A stretch of DNA of 64,000 bases from Corallincola holothuriorum (GCF_003336225.1 NZ_QPID01000005.1:186001-250000); one strand, 5' to 3'. Positions 39,274-48,893 are shown, numbered from the stretch's first letter. A program made the numbers and translations. Notes: generated from the sequence alone by a model not told the origin.

Positions 39274-40238
39274 CAGCTTTGCCAGATAAGGTGCCAGTGC
39301 GCTGGCGATATCGCTGCGGCGTCAGTGTCTGCTGACGGTATGGACGGCAAGGTATGGGGTTGCAGATAGTGCAGGGTGTCTAAACCGGGGAGCTGCTGAG
39401 GACTCCATTGCTCGGCCAGTGTCGCCAGCTGACTGGTGCCCAGAGAGCTTTCGTAACTGGCGCTGACAATCACCTTGATCTTGTTTTGTTTGGCCCAGTT
39501 CACCAGCTCCTGACAACGGGCGAGCCCCCCGACGAGAGAGGGCTTAATTACCAGCGCGCTTAAGCCTTCAAATGCGGTAGGCATAAACAGAGGGTCTTGC
39601 AGGTGCTCATCCAGCGCTATGGGATAACCGCTGGCACCCAGGCAAACGCTAGCGGCAAGGGTGTCACAAGGCTCTTCGATGAAACTGACTTGTGACATAT
39701 CCACTGCGCGGCAGAAGCTGAGTGCTTGTTCAAATGACCATTGGCGATTGGCATCCAAGCGGAACTCGGTCACCGGCATCTGGTCGAGCAGTGCTTGCAT
39801 CAGTTTCTGTTCTTGTTGCAGTGGTGCACGTGCGACTTTGAGTTTGACGCAACGGGGCAGGTTCGGGAAGCCTTCGACCTGTTCCAATATATCTGCTGGC
39901 TGGCCTTGCAGCAGCATGGCTCTTTGCGTGGGGGCGGTGGCGAAGTTGATCTGCTGTTGAGCGCAATCAATGGCAAAAGCGACAGAGGGCTCAGGGGCGA
40001 TCAACGACTCTCCCTCGATAAGGCGGCGTAGGTGATAACGTGCACTGTCGATTGCTTGCGCTAATGACTCCTGGCTAAAGCCTGGTAGCGGGGCGATTTC
40101 ACCCCAGCCACGCTGGCCATCAGCGAAGGTGAGTTCAACGATGGCGCCGCTGCGTTGCTGCCTTTGCTCAGCCCAAGAGAGTGGCTCGGTCAGAGGCAAG
40201 TCGTAACGATAAAGGTTGGCAGCGGCGATCCTGTTCAT
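39273..40238 (-). CDS. menC: o-Succinylbenzoate synthase
   Basis: 321 residues of the enolase superfamily. Key features are CVKLKVAR with the catalytic lysine, EFRLDANRQW and FIEEPC with metal ligands, ALDEHLQD, and a second lysine in VIKPSLVGG. It dehydrates SHCHC to o-succinylbenzoate. It is eight bases after menB and touches menE. Confidence 0.95.
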   Translation of the reverse strand: MNRIAAANLYRYDLPLTEPLSWAEQRQQRSGAIVELTFADGQRGWGEIAPLPGFSQESLAQAIDSARYHLRRLIEGESLIAPEPSVAFAIDCAQQQINFATAPTQRAMLLQGQPADILEQVEGFPNLPRCVKLKVARAPLQQEQKLMQALLDQMPVTEFRLDANRQWSFEQALSFCRAVDMSQVSFIEEPCDTLAASVCLGASGYPIALDEHLQDPLFMPTAFEGLSALVIKPSLVGGLARCQELVNWAKQNKIKVIVSASYESSLGTSQLATLAEQWSPQQLPGLDTLHYLQPHTLPSIPSADTDAAAISPAHWHLIWQS

Positions 40239-40246
40239 AAACAGCC

Positions 40247-41092
40247 TCAGGGGTTGCGGGTGAACTTATCGAAGTCCGGAGCACGCTTTTCGTTAAAGGC
40301 GTTACGCCCTTCCTGCCCCTCTTCGGTCATATAGAACAACATGGTGGCGTTACCCGCCAGCTCCTGCAGGCCGGATTGACCATCGCAGTCGGCGTTCAAA
40401 GCGGCTTTCAGGCAGCGTAGGGCCATCGGCGAGTTCTGCAGCATCTCGCGGCACCAGCGTACAGTTTCTTGCTCTAGCTCAGCCAAAGGTACCACGGTGT
40501 TAACCAGCCCCATATCCAATGCCTGCTTGGCATCATATTGACGGCACAGGAACCAGATTTCACGAGCCTTCTTCTGGCCGACGATACGTGCCATGTAGCT
40601 GGCACCAAAACCGCCATCGAAGGAGCCCACTTTAGGACCTGTTTGTCCGAAGCGAGCATTGTCTGCGGCAATCGTCAGGTCGCACATCAGGTGCAAGACA
40701 TGACCGCCACCGATGGCATAGCCAGCCACCATCGCCACAATGGGCTTCGGACAGGTGCGGATCTGACGTTGAAAATCCAGCACATTAAGATGATGGACAC
40801 CCTTATCATCTTTATAGCCACCATAGTCGCCGCGTACCCGCTGGTCGCCGCCAGAGCAAAAGGCGAGATCCCCTTCACCCGTTAAAATAATGCTACCGAT
40901 CTGCGAGTCGAAACGGGCATCATCCAATGCCTTGATCATCTCCATCACTGTTTGCGGACGAAAAGCATTTCTGACTTCAGGCCGGTTGATGGTGATCTTA
41001 GCGATCCCTTCGGCCTTGTGATAACGGATATCTTCAAATGCTTGGCCAGCGTCCTGCCATTGAATTGGTGCGTAAAGTTCCTGTTCAGTCAT
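40247..41092 (-). CDS. menB: 1,4-Dihydroxy-2-naphthoyl-CoA synthase
   Basis: 281 residues of the crotonase family, very like E. coli MenB (285). [14 protein letters not shown], the oxyanion-hole loops [11 protein letters not shown] and [12 protein letters not shown], and [15 protein letters not shown] are all present. It closes the naphthoate ring from o-succinylbenzoyl-CoA. Its start overlaps the menH stop by eight bases. Confidence 0.97.
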   Translation of the reverse strand: MTEQELYAPIQWQDAGQAFEDIRYHKAEGIAKITINRPEVRNAFRPQTVMEMIKALDDARFDSQIGSIILTGEGDLAFCSGGDQRVRGDYGGYKDDKGVHHLNVLDFQRQIRTCPKPIVAMVAGYAIGGGHVLHLMCDLTIAADNARFGQTGPKVGSFDGGFGASYMARIVGQKKAREIWFLCRQYDAKQALDMGLVNTVVPLAELEQETVRWCREMLQNSPMALRCLKAALNADCDGQSGLQELAGNATMLFYMTEEGQEGRNAFNEKRAPDFDKFTRNP

Positions 41093-41882
41093 GTTGTTTG
41101 CCGATTACCTGAATTGCTTGTTGAAGGATCTGAGTAAATTGTAGTGGATCTGCGTGATGGGTATTGTGGCCTACGTCATCGATAGGGTGAACCCTGATAG
41201 CCGCATTAAGTTGTGCGATCTGGTTGCCGATATCAGCAAATTTCTTGTCCTGACGGCCGTAAATATAAAAGATGGGCAGTGCCGAGTCGCTTAGCCAGGG
41301 ACGTAGGTCGGGCTGTTTACCCAAGCTAAGGCCACTTAACATGGTGGCTAGGCTATTGCCCCAGGCATGACTGCGCAGGGCTACCAGCTGCTGTCGTTGC
41401 TCTGGGCTGAGGTCGGCGAACACGCTTTGTTGATACCACTGTTTCAACACCGTATCGATAGGTTGTCTGGCAAAGCGTTGACTCCAGCGTTGATCTGCCT
41501 CCATCCGTTGCTGTTGCGCGGGTAGTTCTGCGAGCCCTGGATGACAAGACTCCACGATGAGCCCTTGCAAACCAGTGGGCTGTTTTGACCCGTGATACAT
41601 GGCGATACGGCCACCCAAAGAGTAACCAACAAGTAGATAGCGCTGGATCTGATGTTCCGCTAAATAGCGGCATAGCCATCGGTCTATGGCGTCAAAATCG
41701 ACCTGTTCAGGCATATTAGCAGCGGGTAAACCGTGGCCGGGCAGATCGGGCGTATGAATTTGCCTGTTTGCTGTGTCCTGCGCGTCTACGCCGAGCTGAG
41801 CGATCACCGTTTGCCAGTCGTTGCCAGAGCCAAGAAAGCCGTGCAGGAACACTAAGGCTGGCGCTGCTGACTGATCAGTCAT
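41085..41882 (-). CDS. menH: SHCHC synthase, alpha/beta hydrolase
   Basis: 265 residues from the ATG at 41882 (the frame extends 18 codons further into menD). The HGFLGSG oxyanion segment, the nucleophile elbow GYSLGG, and DVGHNTHH with the catalytic His are visible. It eliminates pyruvate from SEPHCHC to give SHCHC. The start overlaps the menD stop by eight bases, as in the E. coli operon order. Confidence 0.92.
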   Translation of the reverse strand: MTDQSAAPALVFLHGFLGSGNDWQTVIAQLGVDAQDTANRQIHTPDLPGHGLPAANMPEQVDFDAIDRWLCRYLAEHQIQRYLLVGYSLGGRIAMYHGSKQPTGLQGLIVESCHPGLAELPAQQQRMEADQRWSQRFARQPIDTVLKQWYQQSVFADLSPEQRQQLVALRSHAWGNSLATMLSGLSLGKQPDLRPWLSDSALPIFYIYGRQDKKFADIGNQIAQLNAAIRVHPIDDVGHNTHHADPLQFTQILQQAIQVIGKQHD

Positions 41883-43680
41883 CGCTGGTTTCTCGGTGAG
41901 CGCCCTGCTGCAGGTCGTGATCGTTAAACGCTGCAAATAGCTGCTTTAGTTGCGCCACACTTTGACCGGGTTCAACCATCACTTCGATGACCACAGGGTG
42001 ATCGGTGGATAGGGCATGGGTGAGCTGCTGGCTAAATGCTTGTGTGTTGCTCGGCTGCTGGTAGTTGAGGGCAAAGCCTTTACATACATCCGCCAGTTGC
42101 CAATGGGTGGGCTGTTGAAACAGCGGCTTCATGGCGTGGTCGGGCACCGGCAAGATCTGGAATATATTGCCGCCATCATTGTTCAGTACCACCACCGCCA
42201 GTGGGCCCTGGTGCTTGCTCAACAAGGCTAATGAGTTCAGATCATGGAGCAGTGACATATCGCCTATTAACAAGGCGAGTGGCCGATGGGGTGTGGCCTT
42301 GGCGATGCCGACGGCGGTGGCAAGCAAGCCGTCGATGCCACTGGCGCCTCGGTTACTGTAGAGCGGCGCTTGCAGGTGGCCGCTAAACAGCTCTAGCAAA
42401 CGTACGGGCAAGCTGTTGCCTGTCATCAGGCGATGGGCTTGGGTCATTGTCTCGGCAAGCCGTTTGGTCACACTGATCTCGGTGACCGGGCTGATGGCTG
42501 ACGGACAACTATCATCCACTAACCGTTGGATCTGCTGTTGCGCTTGTTGCTCTCTGCGATTGATCTGCTGTGCGAGTTCCATGGCATGCGAAGCGTCGTT
42601 TGCTAAGGCCGCAGGTAACGCTGCTGAGTGCGCTTGGCACCAAGGCGCGATTGCTGACCGGATCTGACGACTGGCTTTATTCAGTGGATCTAATGAAGTT
42701 GTTGATGGCGACACCAACCAATAGTTTGGCAACGCAGTGGTTGCCAATGCCTGCATTAACCGTTTCGAGACTAAGCGGCCACCAAACTGCAAGATTAAGG
42801 CGGGCTGACTCATTATCTGCTGCGCGTCAGCGCTGCTGAGCCAGAGATCAAAGTAGCAGGCGCTGTCTGCGTCATCACGGGATTGTGATTGCAGGTCTGC
42901 CAATAGCGGCCAGCCCAACTGTTTAGCCAGAGCCTTGACCGCGCAGGCCTCTGCTGCAGTCATAGCCCCCGCGATAATCAGCCCACTTTGTTGGCTTAGC
43001 GCCAGCCAGTCAGGTTGCAGTGCAACAGGCGTGGGTGTTGCAGTGCTGCTGAGCCCTGCGGCAAAGAATGTCGCCGCCTCGCTATCGGCTTCCGCAAATT
43101 CATTTTGTTGCTCAGGGCTTATGTAGAGCGGTTCGCGGAATGGACAGTTGATATGGATCGGTGCGGCTTGATGATCACGGATACGCTGTATCAGCTGTTT
43201 GGCATAGCTAGCCAGCTTATCGGCTGAGCTGGCAAACTCATCTGCCGGTGGTAGATGGATCGCTTCGCTCACGTAACTACCGAAGATATTGCGCTGTTGG
43301 ATCGCCTGGTTGGCACCACAGTCAATCAGCTCTGCTGGTCGGTCTGCGGTGAGCAGCACAAGCGGGATACCCGTTTGATAGGCTTCAACGACAGCGGGTA
43401 GTAGGTTGGCAACGGCAGATCCTGAGGTGACAACTATCGCCACCGGGCGGCCGCTGGCTTTGGCCAACCCCAACGCCAAAAAGCCTGCGCCGCGTTCATC
43501 AAAGTGGGTATGGCGCTGAATATCAGGGTGTTGCGCAAAGGCTAGGGCCAAAGGCGCTGAGCGAGAGCCCGGTGCGATCACAACGTGCTGGACACCCGCT
43601 TGGTACAGCGATTCAACCAACCAAAGACTCCAGCGCTGGTTGCGCCAGGCCGTTGTCTGGCTTGCCGTTTGTTGGCTCAT
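41875..43680 (-). CDS. menD: SEPHCHC synthase (2-oxoglutarate decarboxylating)
   Basis: 601 residues from the ATG at 43680. A ThDP enzyme: VIAPGSRSAPLALAF at the start, the catalytic-Glu region FDERGAGFLALGLAKASG, and the ThDP motif GDMSLLHDLNSLALL...NNDGGNIF. It joins 2-oxoglutarate to isochorismate. The ATG overlaps the menF stop (ATGA); the further frame to 43734 lies inside menF and is not used. Confidence 0.95.
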   Translation of the reverse strand: MSQQTASQTTAWRNQRWSLWLVESLYQAGVQHVVIAPGSRSAPLALAFAQHPDIQRHTHFDERGAGFLALGLAKASGRPVAIVVTSGSAVANLLPAVVEAYQTGIPLVLLTADRPAELIDCGANQAIQQRNIFGSYVSEAIHLPPADEFASSADKLASYAKQLIQRIRDHQAAPIHINCPFREPLYISPEQQNEFAEADSEAATFFAAGLSSTATPTPVALQPDWLALSQQSGLIIAGAMTAAEACAVKALAKQLGWPLLADLQSQSRDDADSACYFDLWLSSADAQQIMSQPALILQFGGRLVSKRLMQALATTALPNYWLVSPSTTSLDPLNKASRQIRSAIAPWCQAHSAALPAALANDASHAMELAQQINRREQQAQQQIQRLVDDSCPSAISPVTEISVTKRLAETMTQAHRLMTGNSLPVRLLELFSGHLQAPLYSNRGASGIDGLLATAVGIAKATPHRPLALLIGDMSLLHDLNSLALLSKHQGPLAVVVLNNDGGNIFQILPVPDHAMKPLFQQPTHWQLADVCKGFALNYQQPSNTQAFSQQLTHALSTDHPVVIEVMVEPGQSVAQLKQLFAAFNDHDLQQGAHRETSDD

Positions 43681-45005
43681 TTTTGTCCCATCAGGCTGCG
43701 TACCGTGGCGACTTTGTTGTCTAGCTCTTGCCACTCTTTATGGGCATCGGAGCCATCAACAATGCCTGCGCCAGAGTAAAGTGCCAACTGGCAGCCTTCA
43801 ATATGAGCACTGCGGATGGCGACACTAAACTCACTGTTCGCATGGCTGAGATAACCAATCGCGCCAGCATACCAGCCACGTTGGAAGGGTTCATGGGCAG
43901 CAATAAAGCGCAGCGCATCGGCTCTGGGGGTGCCACCAACGGCGGGTGTGGGATGCAGTCGCGCCAACAGGTCTGCATCGCAGATCTCTTTGCGTAAACG
44001 GCCATGGATGGCGCGCTTGAGGTGCTGCAAGCGGTTCAACTTAAGTACTTGCGCCCGATCATCGTAGCTTAGGGCATCACAAATCGGACCGAGGCGCGAT
44101 AAAATATCATCCAGCACGATACGATTCTCACGCCGGTTTTTGCCGTCACCGAGCAGTGCCATCGCGATCAGACGGGCATGTAATGGGTCTTTCGGTCGCA
44201 CATCGGTTCCTGCGACCGCTTCGCTCAATAGTTGACGACCATCGCGCTTGAACAGGCGCTCGGGAGTGCAGCCGATAAAACTGCTTTGGTTATCAAGTTG
44301 CAAGGCAAAAGGGGTGCTGTGCTGATTTGCTTGGTGCCAACGTTGTAGCAGCAACCAGGGATCACAGGGTTGTCCGGTTGTCAGTAACTGACGCCGGGCT
44401 AACACCACTTTCGATAGAATGGGCTGTTCCGCTAATGCCTGACTTACCAGCTTCGCCCAACTGGCCTGCTCCGGTGAGTTACACACCGCCAATACGTCGG
44501 GTAACGGCGGACATGGGGTATGAGCCGGTTGGCGAAGTGTGTGCAGTGCATCCTTGGCGGCAGCCATTTCGTCTGTGAAGCTGTGTGCTTCATCAACCCA
44601 TAAGTTAAGCGTCAGGGTGATGTTGTCATCTTGCCGTTGCCATAATAGTCGCGGCAGAAAAAACAGTGGCTGCTCGGTGCCGGGGGTGTTGGTGTCATCA
44701 AAGGGCAGGGCGCCCATGATCACTAGCGGTAAAGCGGCTGATTCACTTAAGCAGTGACTCGCCTCATTGGCCGTGGCAAATTTACGCACACAGCCGGAGG
44801 CTGCGAGCTCTTTATCTGACTCACGACTTTGCCAATAGGCTTTGGGATATTGGCTTTGTGCTTGCAGCCACGGAATACCACTGACTCTGTCTAGTGTCTG
44901 AACCAGTTGCAGCGGCCCACGAAACGGACCCAAGTTGGATAACTGCGTCAGTAAAGGTATCGACGGATCAGATTTCGCTGGGATCGGAAGTTGCCGCACT
45001 GCCAT
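43677..45005 (-). CDS. menF: Menaquinone-specific isochorismate synthase
   Basis: 442 residues of the chorismate-utilising family. LSKVVLARR carries the catalytic lysine. GCTPERLF, SEAVAGTDVRP, ENRIVLDDI and the C-terminal YSGAGIVDGSDAHKEWQELDNK with metal ligands are present. It converts chorismate to isochorismate, committing it to menaquinone. It is the first gene of menFDHBCE. No second isochorismate synthase or siderophore cluster is nearby, so the menaquinone role is the natural one. Confidence 0.94.
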   Translation of the reverse strand: MAVRQLPIPAKSDPSIPLLTQLSNLGPFRGPLQLVQTLDRVSGIPWLQAQSQYPKAYWQSRESDKELAASGCVRKFATANEASHCLSESAALPLVIMGALPFDDTNTPGTEQPLFFLPRLLWQRQDDNITLTLNLWVDEAHSFTDEMAAAKDALHTLRQPAHTPCPPLPDVLAVCNSPEQASWAKLVSQALAEQPILSKVVLARRQLLTTGQPCDPWLLLQRWHQANQHSTPFALQLDNQSSFIGCTPERLFKRDGRQLLSEAVAGTDVRPKDPLHARLIAMALLGDGKNRRENRIVLDDILSRLGPICDALSYDDRAQVLKLNRLQHLKRAIHGRLRKEICDADLLARLHPTPAVGGTPRADALRFIAAHEPFQRGWYAGAIGYLSHANSEFSVAIRSAHIEGCQLALYSGAGIVDGSDAHKEWQELDNKVATVRSLMGQK

Positions 45006-45346
45006 GGTTGGCGGAGTCCATAGTTTTTACTCTGAAGAACATTTTGAAGCAAATTCATAGGCCTGCAAGCCCAGCGTGAAAAACTGTTGATTCATGGCAA
45101 TATCATGCTGGTAAAATTGGCATATTGATTTTATTAATGTTTTCTTTCTTGTTGGTACTTGGTAACGCTATCACCTACTACATATAGTGTTTTTTCTAAG
45201 ATTATTCACATCATTGTGGGTTTCGTGGTTAATATCACAAATCCTAAAATTTAATTTTTTCGCCAACCCCGCGCCGTAAAAGGCTTGCTTCGATTTCGCC
45301 CTTAAAATTGCCCACAAGGCGCGCTTGTCAATAATGTATTTCATAA

Positions 45347-45394
45347 ACACTAGATATATACTTTCGCCATTGTTGATGGCACTAGATGTTGTGT
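45347..45394 (+). promoter_or_regulatory. Paired NrdR-box-like sites upstream of nrdJa
   Basis: Two 16-base sites, ACACTAGATATATACT at 45347 and GCACTAGATGTTGTGT at 45379, resemble the NrdR consensus ACACtATATAt/aGTGT (about 12 and 13 of 16). Their starts are 32 bases apart, about three helical turns, which is the usual pairing for NrdR. They end 60 bases before the nrdJa ATG. The rest of the 449-base menF-nrdJa gap is AT-rich and holds nothing else I can support. Confidence 0.7.
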
Positions 45395-45454
45395 TTGTAG
45401 TGGACATCATGTGTATAGCCTGTGAATAAGTAATCCGAATAGGGAGACCCCGGT

Positions 45455-47620
45455 ATGGCCCGCGCCACTGCTACCGCAAAACAACAAGAAAACGCGGAAG
45501 TCCAACTCGAACTTCAACCTGCTTCTTACGACATCTGGGATAAGAAATATCGCCTGAAAGATAAGCAGGGTGTTGCGCTGGACAAAGATCTCGATGACAC
45601 CTTTCGCCGTGTTGCGAAAGCCACTTCATCGGTTGAATTGACGCCCGAGTTGCAGAACGAGTGGTATGAGAAGTTTTTGTGGGCATTGCGCAACGGCGCT
45701 ATCCCTGCTGGCCGTATTACCTCTAATGCCGGTGCCGAGGCTTATAAGCCAGCCACTTCTACCATCAACTGTACCGTATCCGGTATCGTTAAAGATTCGA
45801 TGGATGGCATCCTTAATAAGGTGCACGAAGCTGGCCTGACCCTGAAAGCGGGTTGCGGTATCGGTTATGAATTTTCTACTTTGCGCCCGAAGGGTGCGTA
45901 TGTTTCTGGCGCAGGTGCTTATACGTCAGGACCTCTGAGCTTCATGGATATCTTCGACAAGATGTGTTTCACCGTGAGTTCAGCCGGTGGCCGTCGTGGT
46001 GCGCAGATGGGTACGTTTGACGTTTCTCATCCAGATGTGATGGATTTTGTGCGTGCCAAGCGTGAAGATGGTCGCCTCCGTCAGTTCAACCTCTCTTTGC
46101 TGATCACTGCTGACTTTATTGAAGCGGTGAGAGCCGATGCCGACTGGCCATTGTCGTTCCCGTTGACGCAATCCGAGATCGATACCGATTCGTTGGATGT
46201 GAACAACAAAGAGCAGGTGGTTTGGCGTCCATGCCCATTTGATATCAACTATGCCCGTGAGCAAGAGTACGTGCTGAATGATCGCGGTGATGTCTGCTGC
46301 CGTGTGTTTAACACTGTGCGTGCCCAGCGTTTATGGGACGTGATCATGAGTTCAACTTATGACTATGCCGAGCCAGGATTTATCCTGATCGACAAAGTTA
46401 ATGAGATGAACAACAACTGGTTCTGTGAAACTATTCGTGCCACTAACCCATGTGGTGAACAGCCGCTGCCTCCGTATGGCGCGTGCTTGTTAGGCTCGAT
46501 CAACCTGACCAAATTTGTGGTTAATCCATTTACTGAGCAAGCCTCTTTCGATTTCGAGAAGTATCGCGAAACCGTGGCTATCTTCACTCGCATGTTAGAC
46601 AACGTGGTTGAGATCAACGGCCTGCCATTGGGCAAGCAGCGTGACGAGATCATGAACAAGCGTCGTCACGGTATGGGCTTCCTTGGTTTAGGCTCAACCC
46701 TGACCATGCTGGGCATGAAGTATGGTGATGCTGCGTCGGTTGATTTTACCGAAGAAGTGGCGCGTGAAATGGCGGTGGAAGGCTGGCGTGAAGCACTGCG
46801 TTTGACCGAAGAGAAAGGCGCAGCACCGATCATGGAGCAAACCTTCACTGTGACTGAAGATATGTTGGTGAATCGCCCTGAGATGCGCAAAGACGGCATC
46901 AAAGTAGGCGACGAACTGGCAGGTAAGGTGCTGCATGGTCGCTATAGCCGTTACATGCAACAGATCGCCGAAGTTGACCCTGAGCTCGTCGAACAGCTGA
47001 TAGAGAAGGGCGCACGCTTTACTCATCACAGTTCAATCGCACCGACCGGGACTATCTCGTTGTCGATTGCCAATAACGTTTCGAACGGTATCGAGCCATC
47101 ATTCAGTCACAAGTACATTCGTAACGTGATCCGTGAAGGTAAGAAGACCAAAGAGCCTGTGGCGGTTTATAGCTACGAGCTGTTGGCCTACCGCGAGTGG
47201 ATCGATGCCGATGCTGAGCCAGAAGGCGGCTCTTTACCGGATTACTTTGTGACAACGGATCATGTCTCGCCATCACAGCATGTGGATATCCAAGCCGCGG
47301 CACAGAAGTGGGTAGACAGCTCAATCTCCAAGACCGTGAATGTACCTACCGATATCGCTTATGAAGATTTCAAAGGCTTGTATCTGTATGCTCACGAGAA
47401 AGGTCTAAAAGGTTGCACCACCTTCCGCTTTAACCCGGAAGCGTTCCAGGGCGTATTGGTGAAAGAGTCAGATCTGGAAAATACCGAATATGAGTTCTCC
47501 CTTGATGACGGCACCACCGTTAAGCTCAAGGGTAATGAAGAGATTGAATATGACGGTGAAGTACACACCGCAGCTAACTTGTTTGATGCCTTAAAAGAAG
47601 GCTACTACGGCAAGTTCTAA
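45455..47620 (+). CDS. nrdJa: Class II (B12-dependent) ribonucleotide reductase, large part
   Basis: 721 residues. The alpha/beta barrel core contains STINCTVSGIV, KAGCGIGYEFS, and NPCGEQPLPPYGACLLGSINLT with the radical Cys at 333, then APTGTISLSIANNVSNGIEP. It reduces ribonucleotides using adenosylcobalamin, so it works with or without oxygen. Unlike one-chain NrdJ, the protein stops without the C-terminal CxxC region, which is carried by the next gene 28 bases on. The same NrdJa/NrdJb split is known in Pseudomonas aeruginosa. Confidence 0.95.
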   Translation: MARATATAKQQENAEVQLELQPASYDIWDKKYRLKDKQGVALDKDLDDTFRRVAKATSSVELTPELQNEWYEKFLWALRNGAIPAGRITSNAGAEAYKPATSTINCTVSGIVKDSMDGILNKVHEAGLTLKAGCGIGYEFSTLRPKGAYVSGAGAYTSGPLSFMDIFDKMCFTVSSAGGRRGAQMGTFDVSHPDVMDFVRAKREDGRLRQFNLSLLITADFIEAVRADADWPLSFPLTQSEIDTDSLDVNNKEQVVWRPCPFDINYAREQEYVLNDRGDVCCRVFNTVRAQRLWDVIMSSTYDYAEPGFILIDKVNEMNNNWFCETIRATNPCGEQPLPPYGACLLGSINLTKFVVNPFTEQASFDFEKYRETVAIFTRMLDNVVEINGLPLGKQRDEIMNKRRHGMGFLGLGSTLTMLGMKYGDAASVDFTEEVAREMAVEGWREALRLTEEKGAAPIMEQTFTVTEDMLVNRPEMRKDGIKVGDELAGKVLHGRYSRYMQQIAEVDPELVEQLIEKGARFTHHSSIAPTGTISLSIANNVSNGIEPSFSHKYIRNVIREGKKTKEPVAVYSYELLAYREWIDADAEPEGGSLPDYFVTTDHVSPSQHVDIQAAAQKWVDSSISKTVNVPTDIAYEDFKGLYLYAHEKGLKGCTTFRFNPEAFQGVLVKESDLENTEYEFSLDDGTTVKLKGNEEIEYDGEVHTAANLFDALKEGYYGKF

Positions 47621-47648
47621 GCGACGTCGACTACACTGGAGATTAGAG

Positions 47649-48347
47649 ATGACTATTAAAATCGACAAAAAAATCGTTGGTTACAAGGTGTGTAGCGAGC
47701 AAGACAAGCTAGATGCGCAAGCTGCCGCCGAACAGGAAATCGCGGATAACGTGGTGACTTTGCACGAAAAGATTGATCGCCCAGAGATGCTGATCGGCAG
47801 TACTTATAAGATCAAGCCGCCAGTATCTGAGCACGCGTTCTATATCACTATCAATGACATCCTGCTCAACGAGGGTACGGATCACGAGCACCAGCGTCCG
47901 TTCGAGATCTTTATCAACTCGAAGAACATGGAAGATTACTCTTGGGTGGTTGCACTGACACGAGTGATGTCTGCCGTATTCCGTAAAGGTGGCGACGCGA
48001 CCTTCCTGGTGGAAGAGCTTAAAGCGGTATTTGACCCGAAAGGTGGTTACTTCCAGCCGGGTACCGGTGTTTATATGCCATCCATGGTGGCGGAGATCGG
48101 TCAGGTGGTGGAGCGCCACATGAAGCGCATCGGCCTGATTGGTGGTGGCGAAATGGATGCCCGCCAAAAAGCGTTGATTGAAGAGAAACGCAAAGCCCAT
48201 GAAACCGCAGGCAAAGCCACAGAAACTGAAGGTGCGACCTCGTTCCCACCGGAAGCAGTGCAATGCGGCAAGTGTCATCAGAAGTCCGTTATCAAAATGG
48301 ACGGCTGCATGACCTGCTTGAACTGCGGTGACTCTAAGTGTGGGTGA
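47649..48347 (+). CDS. nrdJb: Class II ribonucleotide reductase, C-terminal part
   Basis: 232 residues, like P. aeruginosa NrdJb. The first 175 residues (YKIKPPVSEHAFYITIND, EIFINSKNMEDYSWVVALTRVMSAVF, GEMDARQ) match the C-terminal part of NrdJ. The tail has CGKC and CMTCLNCGDSKCG, a cysteine cluster that binds zinc and/or re-reduces the active site. GGAG precedes the ATG. It must act with NrdJa as a complex. Confidence 0.93.
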   Translation: MTIKIDKKIVGYKVCSEQDKLDAQAAAEQEIADNVVTLHEKIDRPEMLIGSTYKIKPPVSEHAFYITINDILLNEGTDHEHQRPFEIFINSKNMEDYSWVVALTRVMSAVFRKGGDATFLVEELKAVFDPKGGYFQPGTGVYMPSMVAEIGQVVERHMKRIGLIGGGEMDARQKALIEEKRKAHETAGKATETEGATSFPPEAVQCGKCHQKSVIKMDGCMTCLNCGDSKCG

Positions 48348-48511
48348 GCCGTGACCGAAGCGTAGCTTCGCAGCACGGCGAAGTGACTAGTTTTTCAGGA
48401 AAAAACTAGAACAGCCTTTAGGCTGGCCCGAAGGGCGTAGGACAGGAGTCCGTAGTCACCATGGATGCCGACAGGATTTAGCCCCATGGATGGGTTAATT
48501 AGCTGAACTCT
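48348..48511 (+). other. Highly folded intergenic element after nrdJb
   Basis: In 110 bases lie five consecutive hairpins: GCCGTG..CACGGC enclosing GAAGC/GCTTC (48348-48379), CTAGTTTTT/AAAAACTAG (48387-48409), CAGCC/GGCTG (48412-48425), GCCC/GGGC (48426-48436) and GGAC/GTCC (48440-48451). GTGACTA at 48383 also pairs with TAGTCAC at 48453, closing the middle three into a multibranch. CCATGGATG is repeated at 48459 and 48484. It could be a dispersed intergenic repeat or a structured RNA; only one copy is visible here. Confidence 0.6.
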
Positions 48512-48544
48512 AAAAAAACCGAAGCCTAGAGCTTCGGTTTTTTT
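48512..48544. terminator. Bidirectional terminator after nrdJb
   Basis: ACCGAAGC and GCTTCGGT with a five-base loop are flanked by A and T tracts of seven bases each. It ends the nrdJ operon and can also end the minus-strand gene at 48562. Confidence 0.88.
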
Positions 48545-48561
48545 ATGCAGGAGTGTGGCAG

Positions 48562-48831
48562 CTAGGTGCCAACTTCGGTTATTCGCCTCTGCCACAACTT
48601 CCCGTCAATGACTACGTCATAGCAATCAATGCGGGCTGCCTTAAACTGCTCAATTCTGTGAACAATAGCTTCGCCAGCATCAAAGTCGGTAATCTCTATA
48701 ATTCGACGTAATTTGGGTAGCTGTGTAGGCTTCTCATAACCTTGATTTGGTTCTGATTCTTGTTGTGTTCGCTTGCTGTATGATTGTTCGATGTTTTGCT
48801 GATGTTTGTTAGTTCGACGATACCTACGCAC
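48562..48831 (-). CDS. Hypothetical small basic protein
   Basis: 89 residues. The first 35 are charged and Gln/Lys rich; the rest (RRIIEITDFD, then RIDCYDVVIDGKLWQRRI) looks like a compact beta-rich domain. I do not recognise a family with certainty. It is divergent from the first cassette gene, with a pair of palindromes between, and could itself be a cassette gene in reverse orientation. Start uncertain; no good ribosome binding site. Confidence 0.42.
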   Translation of the reverse strand: MRRYRRTNKHQQNIEQSYSKRTQQESEPNQGYEKPTQLPKLRRIIEITDFDAGEAIVHRIEQFKAARIDCYDVVIDGKLWQRRITEVGT

Positions 48832-48833
48832 CT

Positions 48834-48866
48834 CCTACCTTGTAAGGTAGGCTAACCTTGCAAGGT
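48834..48866. promoter_or_regulatory. Two adjacent perfect palindromes
   Basis: CCTACCTTGTAAGGTAGG (48834-48851) and ACCTTGCAAGGT (48855-48866) share the ACCTTG/CAAGGT core. They lie between divergent small genes. They may be operators or part of an upstream attC-like hairpin: TTAGTTCGAC near 48809 pairs imperfectly with GTCGTACTAA near 48866-48875. Confidence 0.5.
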
Positions 48867-48893
48867 CGTACTAATACACTGTTAAGTGCACAA

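Noticed and set aside
45171-45410. 79-residue open frame on the minus strand between menF and nrdJa
   Set aside because: It covers the paired NrdR-like sites and nrdJa promoter region, has no good ribosome binding site and no family resemblance.
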